A DNA stretch of 26,772 nucleotides from JANOAR01 sp031411235 (GTDB taxonomy: Bacteria > Verrucomicrobiota > Verrucomicrobiia > Verrucomicrobiales > Verrucomicrobiaceae): NCBI GenBank assembly GCA_031411235.1, contig JANOAR010000332.1:1-26772 (forward strand). The letters are read 5' to 3'. The first letter of the stretch is position 1. Every line of letters starts with the position of its first letter. Below the pieces are notes generated by a model, which was not told the origin of the DNA, did no database searches, and saw only the letters and a program-made list of their open reading frames with translations. A program made the position numbers and the translations under genes. This document shows positions 16,117-24,721 of the stretch, piece by piece.

Positions 16117-17169
16117 TTACTCCGCCATTTTCAAGCTCCAAACTTCCGGTGTGCGTAGCCTCGGTCTCACCTCGCCATTGGGGATAACAACGTCCTTTCC
16201 CCACAGGACGGTGGGAGCTGTGGCTCGTGAAAAAGGTGCCTCACCCACCACGCTCCACGTCTCCTTCACCGTGTCATAGCCGAGTATTTGGCGCGGGAAG
16301 CCAGGGTGCTTCGTCACGGGCTGAAAGTTTACATGGGCACCATCATCGCCAGAGATGATGAGCAACTGTGAGCCTTGCACAACCGCAGGCGAGGGTGCTG
16401 CTACCACCGCTCGTGGCAGATCGGCCAACTGCTTCCAGCCTACTCCAGGGGTGAAACGATAGGCATCGCGCAAGTACTCGCGCACCGGTTTGCCATCGGC
16501 TCCAGCCGCTAAGCTAGCACCACTGAAAAGGTAAAAGGCCCCATCCATCGTCCCTGCCACAGCCAATAGGCGAGCGGCCCCAGGCCAAGCTTCCAACTCG
16601 CGCCACGCCTTCACTTTAGCATCGAGATCGAATGCCCAAAAGCTGTGCATCGCTGTCGTTGCGGTGGGGCTTTCAGTGCCACCTGCCACGTAGATCGTCC
16701 GACCGACCAAGGCCGCGCAAGCGTGGGCGCATGGTCTTGGCAGTGAAGGCAAGGCCTCCGTCACAAGCTGCCCTTTCACCCAGGCGAGGCTGAAGCCCTC
16801 CGCGAAATGCCTCGTCGCATCACTGCCGCCAAAGCATAACACGCGCTCATCGGCACTTACCGAGATGCCATAGCCTAGGGGATGTGGAAGTTTGCCCGCT
16901 GGCTTCCACGTGCCCTCCCGTTTTTCCAAAACAAAGACCGTGTCATACCACACCTTCTGGAAAACATCAGCCCATTTGTCTTTGGGGATGTTCGCCCCAC
17001 CCGCAACCAATAACGCATCGTGACTCACTCCCGCAAATGGCGATGCAAACCCTTCGGCATCAGGCAATGCACTCACTTGCGACCACCGAAAGGCATGAAG
17101 TTCATCATTCTGAGCCATCGCCCCAGCGTAACATGACATCATCAATAACAGGCAAAAAAAGTGCTTCAT
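16117..17169 (-). CDS. Secreted kelch-repeat protein, cyclically permuted mutarotase/NanM-like
   Basis: A 350-residue protein with a Sec signal peptide (about 1-19, hydrophobic core FFCLLLMMSCYAG, predicted cleavage after AMA). Kelch blades follow with repeated GG motifs: VAGGANIPKDKW near 55, CFGGSDATRHF near 110, YVAGGTES near 160 and FSGASLAAG near 215. The GGANxP...W...VWYD stretch matches the permuted mutarotase family related to N-acetylneuraminate epimerase NanM, which converts anomers of sialic acid in the periplasm. Sialic acid as the substrate here is only a possibility, since no nan genes are seen. It is divergently arranged with the pyruvyl-transferase-like gene across about 90 bases. 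Confidence 0.85.
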   Translation of the reverse strand: MKHFFCLLLMMSCYAGAMAQNDELHAFRWSQVSALPDAEGFASPFAGVSHDALLVAGGANIPKDKWADVFQKVWYDTVFVLEKREGTWKPAGKLPHPLGYGISVSADERVLCFGGSDATRHFAEGFSLAWVKGQLVTEALPSLPRPCAHACAALVGRTIYVAGGTESPTATTAMHSFWAFDLDAKVKAWRELEAWPGAARLLAVAGTMDGAFYLFSGASLAAGADGKPVREYLRDAYRFTPGVGWKQLADLPRAVVAAPSPAVVQGSQLLIISGDDGAHVNFQPVTKHPGFPRQILGYDTVKETWSVVGEAPFSRATAPTVLWGKDVVIPNGEVRPRLRTPEVWSLKMAE

Positions 17170-17259
17170 AGGATCGAGTCTCCGAGCTTCAGCCTTCCTT
17201 CAACCAGAAGCAATAAAAGAGCTTGCGGGGCTGTTTTGGGAACCAAGTTATCGCCCGAT

Positions 17260-18651
17260 ATGAAGCCAACACATTGCCCACACACTCCCGCCGAAATTGC
17301 AACGATGGGTCGGCGGCAGTTTGCCGAGAGGGTCATCATCGGCAGCGTGCTCGGTGGCATGGCATCGAGGCTATCAGCCGCGACGAATCGAGTGCGTCCG
17401 CACATCCTGCTGCGGGAGGCGTTGCAGTTTGAGAACATCGGCGATAGCGGGCGTGTGCCGGGGACGATTCGGTTGCTCTTCGAGCATCTGCCCGAGGCGG
17501 AGGTGACGCTGTGGCCGTGGCACATTCATGAGCGTGAGCGGGCGCTGTGGCTGCGCACCTTCCCACGGCTGCGGATTGTCGAAGGTGAGATCAATGAGCA
17601 GGGCAAAGCCTCAACGCCCGAATTGGCGGCGGCATGGGCGGCGGCTCACTTTTTCATGTCTCCGGCGAAGAGCGCGAGCACTTACAAATCATGGATCGCC
17701 ACGGGGCGTCCCTATGGCTTCTTTGGCTCAGCTTTTGATCCCATCTCAGGCCGGAACACATTGCCAGATGGAGCCACACTCGCCGACTTGAAAGAGCAAA
17801 TCGACCGTCAGCCAGCGGACACGTTTGATCGCAAATTTGGCTCGCGTGAAGTCTATGAAAAGGCCGCGTTCATCTTCTGTCGTGACTCGCTTTCATTGCG
17901 TTTTCTGCGTCAGCAAAAACTTCAGCAGGCGCAGCTCGAATTTGGACCCGAGGGCGCGTTTGCCATCGCTGTGCGTGACGACAAGCGAGCCGATGCTTGG
18001 CTGCGTCGCCATGAGTTGAAGGCAGAGGATTACATCTGCGTCGTGCCGCGTCTGCGCTACACGCCTTATTATCGAGTCAACAATCTCCCGCGAGATGCAA
18101 CCGACTACGCCATTGATGCGATCAATGACCGCACGACGACGAGCGATCACGCGGCGCTGCGCGAGATGATCACGCTGTGGGTGCGCAACACCGGCTGCAA
18201 GGTCATCGCGTGCCCCGAGATGACTTATCAAATCCAAACGGCGAAGGAGCAACTCATCGACCCACTGCCAGACGATGTGAAGCCCAAGGTCATCTGGCGA
18301 GATGAGTTCTGGCTCGCAGATGAGGCCTCATCCATCTACGCCAAAGCGCGTGCGGTGGTGAGTGTGGAATGCCATTCGCCCATCCTCGCACTGGCGAGCG
18401 GGACACCGACGCTGCATGTGCGGCAGCCTGTCGATACGGTGAAGGCCGAGATGTTCCGCGACATCGGTGTCGGTGATTGGCTCTTCGAGATCGAGAAGAC
18501 CAGTGGCCAGGAGTTGTGGTCGAGTTTGAAGCTCATCCATGAAGACCTTCCTCGCGCCCGATCACGCGTGCAGGAGGTCATGGCGGGCGTCGCGAAACTC
18601 CAGCTTGGCATGGTGAAAGCCATCGAACGCGCAGTCGTGGCGCGAGGATGA
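17260..18651 (+). CDS. Polysaccharide pyruvyl transferase family protein with Tat-type signal
   Basis: A 463-residue protein from ATG 17260; the frame is open from 17161 but would overlap the divergent kelch gene. GRRQFAERVIIGSVLGGMAS shortly after the start resembles a twin-arginine signal peptide (RRQF followed by a hydrophobic stretch), predicting export; ATG 17305 would begin right at this signal. The body matches the polysaccharide pyruvyl transferase family: NIGDSGRVPG near the start of the mature part, FCRDSLSLRFLR in the middle, and VVSVECHSPILALASGTPTL near the end. This is the GT-B-like C-terminal pattern, with the conserved R-D-S and H-A/S motifs. Secretion is unusual for an enzyme family that uses phosphoenolpyruvate in the cytoplasm. 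Confidence 0.75.
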   Translation: MKPTHCPHTPAEIATMGRRQFAERVIIGSVLGGMASRLSAATNRVRPHILLREALQFENIGDSGRVPGTIRLLFEHLPEAEVTLWPWHIHERERALWLRTFPRLRIVEGEINEQGKASTPELAAAWAAAHFFMSPAKSASTYKSWIATGRPYGFFGSAFDPISGRNTLPDGATLADLKEQIDRQPADTFDRKFGSREVYEKAAFIFCRDSLSLRFLRQQKLQQAQLEFGPEGAFAIAVRDDKRADAWLRRHELKAEDYICVVPRLRYTPYYRVNNLPRDATDYAIDAINDRTTTSDHAALREMITLWVRNTGCKVIACPEMTYQIQTAKEQLIDPLPDDVKPKVIWRDEFWLADEASSIYAKARAVVSVECHSPILALASGTPTLHVRQPVDTVKAEMFRDIGVGDWLFEIEKTSGQELWSSLKLIHEDLPRARSRVQEVMAGVAKLQLGMVKAIERAVVARG

Positions 18652-18705
18652 ACGATAGGCGCGAATAGTTGGGTTCCTGGACACGTTTTCCTTTTCCGCT
18701 CTCGA

Positions 18706-19740
18706 ATGAAATTCGTCCTCACTCTTGCCTTCACCCTTCTAGCTAGCAATGGCCTCGCCTGCTCTGTGCCCGTGTTTCGGTACGCCCTGGAGCATTGGGC
18801 TGCGGATGCGTATCAAATCGACATTGCCCCTGGTGGCCCGTTGAACGCCGTCGAGGAAGCGTTGGTGAAGCGTCTTACCGATGCCAAACCGACGAATATC
18901 AAGGTCAAGGTAATCGCACCCACTGCCACCGCGACACGCCTGATATTGAAACACCCAGGGTCATTGGGCCAACCTCGCGAGGTATGGTCTGCACCTCTGA
19001 CCGTAGCCAATGTGGAGGCGCTTTTGGACTCGCCCATGCGCCAAGATATTGCGGCAAAACTTAGCGCAGGTGATAGTGCCGTCTGGGTGCTGCTGGAGTG
19101 TGGTGACAAGGCAAAAGACAACGCCGCCGTGCAGTTGCTGGAGCAACAACTCGTGCGGCTCGCAGAAACAATGGAGCTACCGAAACTCGATGAGCAGGAC
19201 ATTAAAAATGGTCTCGTCTCTGTGCCAGACGAGGGGCTGCGGCTGAGCTTCCCCGTGTTACGCCTAGCACGCGACAATGCTGCGGAACAGGTACTCATCC
19301 ACACCCTGCTCGCTACTGAACCCGATCTGCAAAAGGAGCGCGAACCCATCGCTTTTCCCATCTTCGGTCGTGGCCGTGTGCTCTACGCTTTGGTGGGGAA
19401 AGGTATTCGCGCAGACAATCTGGGTGAAGCCGCGCAGTTCCTCATCGGCTCTTGCTCATGCCAGATCAAAGAACAAAACCCAGGCGTTGATTTAGTCATG
19501 TCGGCGGACTGGCAGAAGTTGCTCAAAACCGACACGCTGCTTGATGAAGCCTTGCCTAAGCTCAGCGACATCGAAGGGCTGAAACCTATCCTCGTGCCCC
19601 TGCCAGAGCGACCCTCCAAACCCATCGCAGCGCTGCAAAGCTTCACGGTTTCATCCGCCATTCGGACGAGCGCCATCGCCATCAGTCTGCTCATCGTGGC
19701 GGTGGTGGGCTGGGGATGGCAAAGAGCCAAGCGGCGTTAG
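18706..19740 (+). CDS. Secreted protein with C-terminal membrane anchor, function unknown
   Basis: A 344-residue protein I cannot assign. An N-terminal signal peptide (about 1-18, KFVLTLAFTLLASNGLA) ends at ACSVPVFRYALEHW, with a Cys directly after the cleavage region; GLAC is not a canonical lipobox. A second conserved-looking cysteine pair is SCSCQIKEQNP near residue 251. One transmembrane helix (about 320-338) and a basic tail WQRAKRR close the protein, so most of it would face the periplasm. It begins 54 bases after the pyruvyl-transferase-like gene. The CSVPVFRYALE start resembles hypothetical proteins common in Planctomycetota and Verrucomicrobiota. No catalytic motif is seen. Confidence 0.75.
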   Translation: MKFVLTLAFTLLASNGLACSVPVFRYALEHWAADAYQIDIAPGGPLNAVEEALVKRLTDAKPTNIKVKVIAPTATATRLILKHPGSLGQPREVWSAPLTVANVEALLDSPMRQDIAAKLSAGDSAVWVLLECGDKAKDNAAVQLLEQQLVRLAETMELPKLDEQDIKNGLVSVPDEGLRLSFPVLRLARDNAAEQVLIHTLLATEPDLQKEREPIAFPIFGRGRVLYALVGKGIRADNLGEAAQFLIGSCSCQIKEQNPGVDLVMSADWQKLLKTDTLLDEALPKLSDIEGLKPILVPLPERPSKPIAALQSFTVSSAIRTSAIAISLLIVAVVGWGWQRAKRR

Positions 19741-19831
19741 CGGCAACGGCCCCATCGCGGACTCTGGCTGGATGGCAGGGGATCCATCCCAAGCACCCCA
19801 ATCCACTCGAAAAACAGTTGCTTCCCTGCGA

Positions 19832-19849
19832 GCTGACCCTGAGGTCAGC
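19832..19849 (+). terminator. Hairpin after the anchored protein gene (possible terminator or leader)
   Basis: A perfect 7-bp stem GCTGACC/GGTCAGC with a CTGA loop. It lies about 90 bases after the stop at 19740 and 16 bases before the proposed GTG at 19866. There is no T-run, so intrinsic termination is uncertain; it could be a 5' leader structure of the methyltransferase. Confidence 0.35.
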
Positions 19850-19865
19850 GCCACGACTTTATCCT

Positions 19866-20810
19866 GTGATTCCTTACCCTACTCCTCGCCAGCTTAATCA
19901 TTCCATCACCTGGTTGCCCACCGCTCAGCATCCTATTTTTGCCGCTGCGGGGACAACCGCACATCGCATCGCCTCCAGCTTCGGTGGCTGGGTGGAGCGC
20001 TTGGGCGAGGATGCGATGATCTCCCACAAGAACGATAGCTCGCGCGATGAACTCCTCGCAGGTTTGGAGCGATGGAGCGCTGAGACTGGCTGGCAGCCGA
20101 GGCGGCTCTTCACGCGGTTCTTGCCGATAAAGAGCGATGAGCGCATCGCTCCACTCCTGCTCTCGGGTGATCCCGAGTTGCCACTCACCACCGTCGTGAC
20201 GGAGGCGGGGACTCGCTACGGCCTCGACTTTGCGGCGGGTTACAGTCATGGGCTGTTCCTCGATCAGCGGGCAAATCGTGCGTACGTCCGCACACTGCGC
20301 CCCAAGCGGCTGCTGAACACCTTCGCCTACACCTGTAGCTTCAGCGTCGTGGCGGCGCTTGATGGAGCCGAGACCGTGAGCGTGGATTTATCCAAGAAAT
20401 CGCTCGATCGAGGGCGCGAAAATTTTGCCCTCAACGGACTCAGCGAGACTGGGCATCGCTTCTTTGCAGACGACGTGCTCGATGTGCTGCCGAGGCTGGC
20501 CAATCGTGGCGAGCGCTTCGACGCCATCATCCTCGACCCACCGACCTTCTCACGCGGCAACAAAGGTCGCCGCTGGCAGGTGGAGCAACACTTTGAAGAC
20601 CTGCTCAATGCCGCGCTGGAACTCGCCATGCCCAAGTGCGCCATCCTCCTCTCCACCAACTGCACCACACTCACCCCTCCCACACTCGAACGCATGGCTC
20701 GCCTATGCGCCAAGACCAAACGCCGCGCCGCAGACTACATCCGCACGGTCTCGCTCGTGGATTTCCCCGCAACGCATGGCGCTAGCACGCTGTGGATGAA
20801 GGTGAAGTGA
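19866..20810 (+). CDS. RlmI/RlmK-like class I SAM-dependent methyltransferase
   Basis: A 314-residue protein from GTG 19866; an ATG at 19716 keeps frame but overlaps the previous gene and crosses a hairpin with non-protein-like sequence, so the start is uncertain. Family features are GLFLDQRANR (about 129-138), SAM motif I LLNTFAYTCSFS (about 149-160), the acidic ribose-binding end VDLS (about 173) and DPPTFSRG (about 224), the catalytic-loop motif of RlmI-type rRNA m5C enzymes. The C-terminal STNC may carry the nucleophile-type cysteine. It is a cytoplasmic RNA methyltransferase, probably acting on 23S rRNA. The gene is convergent with the symporter gene, 34 bases apart. Confidence 0.8.
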   Translation: MIPYPTPRQLNHSITWLPTAQHPIFAAAGTTAHRIASSFGGWVERLGEDAMISHKNDSSRDELLAGLERWSAETGWQPRRLFTRFLPIKSDERIAPLLLSGDPELPLTTVVTEAGTRYGLDFAAGYSHGLFLDQRANRAYVRTLRPKRLLNTFAYTCSFSVVAALDGAETVSVDLSKKSLDRGRENFALNGLSETGHRFFADDVLDVLPRLANRGERFDAIILDPPTFSRGNKGRRWQVEQHFEDLLNAALELAMPKCAILLSTNCTTLTPPTLERMARLCAKTKRRAADYIRTVSLVDFPATHGASTLWMKVK

Positions 20811-20844
20811 GTGCGCGTAGCCAAGGCGTGACCTTCACGCACTG

Positions 20845-22320
20845 TTATTTCGACACCAAACCCATAGGCAGCAGGCTCGCCAAGCTGCCGCAGATGACAC
20901 CGGCGGCGAAGGATCCTGGCATGATCCACATGATGCTGATGAGGGGCAAGCCCAACGCCTCTGAATAGGCGATGCAGACGGCGGTGGTGACGCTGGCTAA
21001 TGCGGCGACGAGTGCGCCGAAGGTGGTGGCCCAGCGGACGAACATGGCCATGAAAAAGAGCACGAAGAGCGGTGCGGTGAGGAGGTTTACGGCTCGGTAG
21101 CAGACGTCGAGGAGATTGCCTTCGATGCGGCTCACGAGCAGGCTGATGAGGATGACGGCGATGCCGATGCCGGCGGATAGGTAACGCGCCAGTTTCATGC
21201 GGCTGGCATCGGTCAGCGGTGATTTGCGGAAGCGGGCGATGAAGTCTTCGGTGATGACTAATGACGTGGAGTTCATGCCGGAGGATAGGCTGGACATGGC
21301 GGCGGCAAGTATGGCTGCGATGATGACGCCCGTCATGCCTGTGGGCAGGCCGACCATGACGAAGCATGGGAAGAGGCGATCGGCTCCGGTGACGAGGCTT
21401 GCGGACTCGGTGAACTGCTCGGGATGCGCGGTGAAGTAGCCGACCACGGCGAGTCCGACGAGGCCGAGCAGGATGCCCACCAGTGCCTCTGCCCAGAGCG
21501 TGGTGAAGAGCGAACGCCGAGCTGCTGCGGCATCGCGGGTGGAGAGCCAGCGCTGGATGGCCATCTGGTCGGAGCCGCAGGTGCAGACATACCAAGCGAA
21601 GGCGGAAGTGATCACGCCGAGAAAGGTGATGCGCGAGGTGGTGTCGAAACCGAACTGGGGTGCATCCCAGTGCGCGGCCCATTGGTGCGGCCACCAGGCG
21701 GAGACACCGCCGAGATCGACGGTTACAATGACAATGACCGCCGCCGCGCCGCCGAGCATGATCAATGACTGAATGGCGTCGGTAAGGACGACGGCCTTGA
21801 TGCCTCCTTCCGCCGTGTAGATGAGGGTGATGATGCACATCAGCACGCTGGCGAGTAGCGTTGCCTGCGGGCTGAGGCCGAGCATGGGGGCGAGGACTTT
21901 ATCCGAGGTGGCAAACAAGATCGTTGCCATCCAGGCGAGGCGCATGGTGAGGAACATCGACGCGCCTACGAGCCGCACGCTGACGCCGAAACGTTGCTCC
22001 AGTATCTCATACGCGCTGGTCACGTTTTGCCGCATGATGAAGGGGATCATGCCCCACCCGACGACGATGCCGATCAATGGAAAAACGGCGAACTGGGTGA
22101 TCATCATGGGCCCGTGTTTGATCATTTCGCCAGGCACCGCGAGGTAGGAGATGGCACTCGTCAGCGTGGCGAAGAGCGATAGCCCGATGGCGAAGGGACT
22201 CATGCGCCTGCCACCGAGGAGGTAGTCGTCGGTGGTCTTGTTTTGTCGCGCATAATACTGGCCGATGGCCAACATGCCGACGGCGTAACTTGCGATGATG
22301 AGCCAGTCTAGGATTCTCAT
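20845..22320 (-). CDS. Sodium:solute symporter (SSS family)
   Basis: A 491-residue membrane protein with about 12-13 hydrophobic segments, typical of SSS transporters. SSS hallmarks are TTDDYLLGGRRM near residue 30, TSAISYLAVPGE near 54, the GGIKAVVLTDAIQSLIML segment near 173, and the signature ILAAAMSSLSSGMNSTS, which supplies sodium-site serines. It is the last gene of a tight unit, starting 26 bases after the fusion gene stop. The substrate is therefore presumably what the beta-helix protein and fusion enzyme release or process. Sequence alone does not separate sugar, sialic acid, amino acid or carboxylate transport. Confidence 0.9.
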   Translation of the reverse strand: MRILDWLIIASYAVGMLAIGQYYARQNKTTDDYLLGGRRMSPFAIGLSLFATLTSAISYLAVPGEMIKHGPMMITQFAVFPLIGIVVGWGMIPFIMRQNVTSAYEILEQRFGVSVRLVGASMFLTMRLAWMATILFATSDKVLAPMLGLSPQATLLASVLMCIITLIYTAEGGIKAVVLTDAIQSLIMLGGAAAVIVIVTVDLGGVSAWWPHQWAAHWDAPQFGFDTTSRITFLGVITSAFAWYVCTCGSDQMAIQRWLSTRDAAAARRSLFTTLWAEALVGILLGLVGLAVVGYFTAHPEQFTESASLVTGADRLFPCFVMVGLPTGMTGVIIAAILAAAMSSLSSGMNSTSLVITEDFIARFRKSPLTDASRMKLARYLSAGIGIAVILISLLVSRIEGNLLDVCYRAVNLLTAPLFVLFFMAMFVRWATTFGALVAALASVTTAVCIAYSEALGLPLISIMWIMPGSFAAGVICGSLASLLPMGLVSK

Positions 22321-22346
22321 GGAGTAAGGCTTGGTTGAAGGTGGCG

Positions 22347-24692
22347 TCAGGCTAAACGAGCGAAGCTGGTGGCTACGACGGTGGGGCCTGCGACCTCGCG
22401 CAGTTGGCCGAGCTGGTGCAACTCATCGAGTTCTCCGAGTACGTCATCGAGGCAGGCGAGCATGGCGGCGATGGTTTTTTCGCTGTGTGGCCACATGACG
22501 TAGAGCTGGGTGCTGAAGAGGTAGTTGTGCCGTAACATGCCGCGTATCATGAGTGCCTTCGCGGCGGCGCTGTCATCGCCCAGCGCAAAGGCCAGCGAGG
22601 GAGCGCAGGGTTGGCCACCGACTTTGAGGTTCAAGGTGCTGTGGCGTCCGGCGACTTCACGCAGTTGTTGCTGCAAGATTTCACCGAGGCTCCACACCTG
22701 CTGCTGCACGCCCTGCGCTTGCATTTTGCCAATGCAGGCGAGCGCGGCAGCCGGGCCGATGCCATCCGTCCAGTAGCTGCTGGAGATGAAGCTGCTGTTC
22801 GCTGCGTCCATCACGGCATCGCTGCCAATGATGGCTGCGCATGGGATGCCGTTGCTCATCGCCTTCGCATAAACGGCGATGTCGGGCTGGATGCCGAGTC
22901 CTGGGGACGCGCCGGGGAAGCCGTAGCGCCAGCCGCTGGTGACTTCATCCATGATGAAGACGGCACCTGCTGCACGACAGGCTGTTGCGACGTTTTGCAA
23001 GAAGCCATCGCGTGGCTGCTCGGCACGCATCGGCTCCATGACGACGGCGGCGAGATTGCCACTGAGTCTGGCGAGTGCGGCCTGGAAAGAAAATAGGTCG
23101 TTGTAGCGAAAGGGGATCGCTGTGCCTGCTAGTTCGCGTGGCACGCCGAGCGGTTGCAGGCCGGGAAGCAGATGACCGTCGAGCGCGGCATCATCGCCGA
23201 GATTTGCGGCGAGGTACCAGTCGCTCCAGCCATGATAGCCGCAGAAGGCGACGCCGCTTTTGCCCGTGGCGGCACGCGCAATGCGCACCGCGAGGCCGAG
23301 CGCTTCGCCACCGCCGCGTGCGTAGCGCACTTTGCCCGCCCAGGGGTGTAGGCCTAGCAGCACATCGGCGAGTTTAACTTCGTCGGGCGAGGCGAGTGTG
23401 CAGTAGCTGCCGAGGTCGATGCGGCGCTTCACCGCAGCATTAACATCCGCGTCGCCGTGGCCGAGCAAAATGGCTCCCACGCCGCCCGTGAAGTCGGTGA
23501 AACGACGGCCCTCAAGATCCCAGATGTCTGCGCCCTTGCAGCGCGAAAAATAGGACGGCCAAGTCACGGGATCAAACAGATGCGCCCGCTTGGAGAGGAG
23601 GCCCGTGCCACAGGAGATTTTGGTTTTTGCCTCGCTCCAGAGTTCGGGGCCACTGGGCTGCTGCGGTACGCTTGTTGGATTCAAATGCGGTGCCAGGAGG
23701 CGCAGGGCATTGTCGCAAAAAAGGTCTTGGAGGTCGCCAGGATTCATCCCGGTATCCTCGCACGCCTCGCGCAGACAGATGAGCGACTCGATACCGACGA
23801 GCGTGTAGTTGCCGAAGATGGTGAGCTTATCCGCCGAGGCATCTTCAGCGTAGATCCAGGTAAAGCCATCGCCCTGGGTGATGCAGGAGCCGCGTAACTC
23901 GCTGACCATGTAATCGCTGCCCCATAACACGCGGCGCGGGCCGAGAATCTCGATGGCAGCGCGGAACGCGCCCGCTTGCGTCACGGCGGAGGTATCGACG
24001 ACGACGTTGCCGAGGTCGGCGATGGCGTGCAAGCCCTCGCGAGCGTGGCGGTAGTTGAAGGAGCGTGCGACATGCGCCAGCACGAGCTGGCAGCGTGGGT
24101 AGCGAGTGCAGAGGCGACGAATGGCTTCCACGTTGCGCGGGTCGGTGATGCCATCGGCGAGCATGATGTGGAGCACCATGATGCCGCTGTGGTCATGGCA
24201 AATCTCCCACATCCATTCGGGCGCAAAGGATTCGATGGGGGCCTCTTTGGTATCGGGCACATCGGCGTAGAGGCGGTAGGGCTTGATGCCGACGAAGACG
24301 CCACTCGCCATCAAGCGACGCACCTCGGCGGGGTCATCCGTGGGAGCCACAAGCACGAGCGCCCGCGAGTTGCTGGTTTTGACCACGGGCTCGACTTGCT
24401 CTCGCAGCCAAGCGTTCTCGCCCGCGCGATCATTACCCGCGCTCGGGTAACCAAAGAATAACCCTTCAACATGGCGACTTGGCATCCAGCGTTGCATCGC
24501 TTCATCGAAGTCGCGCAAACCGTAGCCGCGATCTTCGTCGAGGAACACGGGGCGCTTCCCTTCGGCAAAGTGGCGCGAGTGAAACAGGTGAGCGTGGATG
24601 TCGTAGATGCGCTGCGGGAGAAAGCCATCCAGGCAGCGATGCAGTAGCCGTTGGTCGGTGTCGGTGAGTTGGGTGATGAGTTGGAGCGACAT
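22347..24692 (-). CDS. Amidohydrolase-class III aminotransferase fusion
   Basis: A 781-residue two-domain enzyme. Residues 1 to about 338 form an amidohydrolase-2-type TIM barrel: DIHAH supplies His33 and His35, Lys137 lies in GIKPYR, and His175, His207 and Asp260 (VLWGSDY) complete a metal site. Residues about 350-781 form a glutamate-1-semialdehyde aminomutase-like class III aminotransferase: RGGGEALGLAVRIARA near 459, GYHGWSDWY at 485-493, Asp582 in MDEVTSGW and the PLP lysine Lys610 in YAKAMSNG. Both active sites appear complete. There is no frameshift; the frame is continuous, so the fusion is genuine in this sequence. It sits between a secreted beta-helix protein (29-base gap) and a symporter (26-base gap). 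The substrate is unknown. Confidence 0.9.
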   Translation of the reverse strand: MSLQLITQLTDTDQRLLHRCLDGFLPQRIYDIHAHLFHSRHFAEGKRPVFLDEDRGYGLRDFDEAMQRWMPSRHVEGLFFGYPSAGNDRAGENAWLREQVEPVVKTSNSRALVLVAPTDDPAEVRRLMASGVFVGIKPYRLYADVPDTKEAPIESFAPEWMWEICHDHSGIMVLHIMLADGITDPRNVEAIRRLCTRYPRCQLVLAHVARSFNYRHAREGLHAIADLGNVVVDTSAVTQAGAFRAAIEILGPRRVLWGSDYMVSELRGSCITQGDGFTWIYAEDASADKLTIFGNYTLVGIESLICLREACEDTGMNPGDLQDLFCDNALRLLAPHLNPTSVPQQPSGPELWSEAKTKISCGTGLLSKRAHLFDPVTWPSYFSRCKGADIWDLEGRRFTDFTGGVGAILLGHGDADVNAAVKRRIDLGSYCTLASPDEVKLADVLLGLHPWAGKVRYARGGGEALGLAVRIARAATGKSGVAFCGYHGWSDWYLAANLGDDAALDGHLLPGLQPLGVPRELAGTAIPFRYNDLFSFQAALARLSGNLAAVVMEPMRAEQPRDGFLQNVATACRAAGAVFIMDEVTSGWRYGFPGASPGLGIQPDIAVYAKAMSNGIPCAAIIGSDAVMDAANSSFISSSYWTDGIGPAAALACIGKMQAQGVQQQVWSLGEILQQQLREVAGRHSTLNLKVGGQPCAPSLAFALGDDSAAAKALMIRGMLRHNYLFSTQLYVMWPHSEKTIAAMLACLDDVLGELDELHQLGQLREVAGPTVVATSFARLA

Positions 24693-24721
24693 GGTATCTT
24701 GGAGTTCGGAGGAGAGGGCTC

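Noticed and set aside
20735..21838. A 367-residue minus-strand frame rich in Arg and His
   Set aside because: It is an out-of-frame shadow of the symporter gene, whose SSS motifs are unmistakable.
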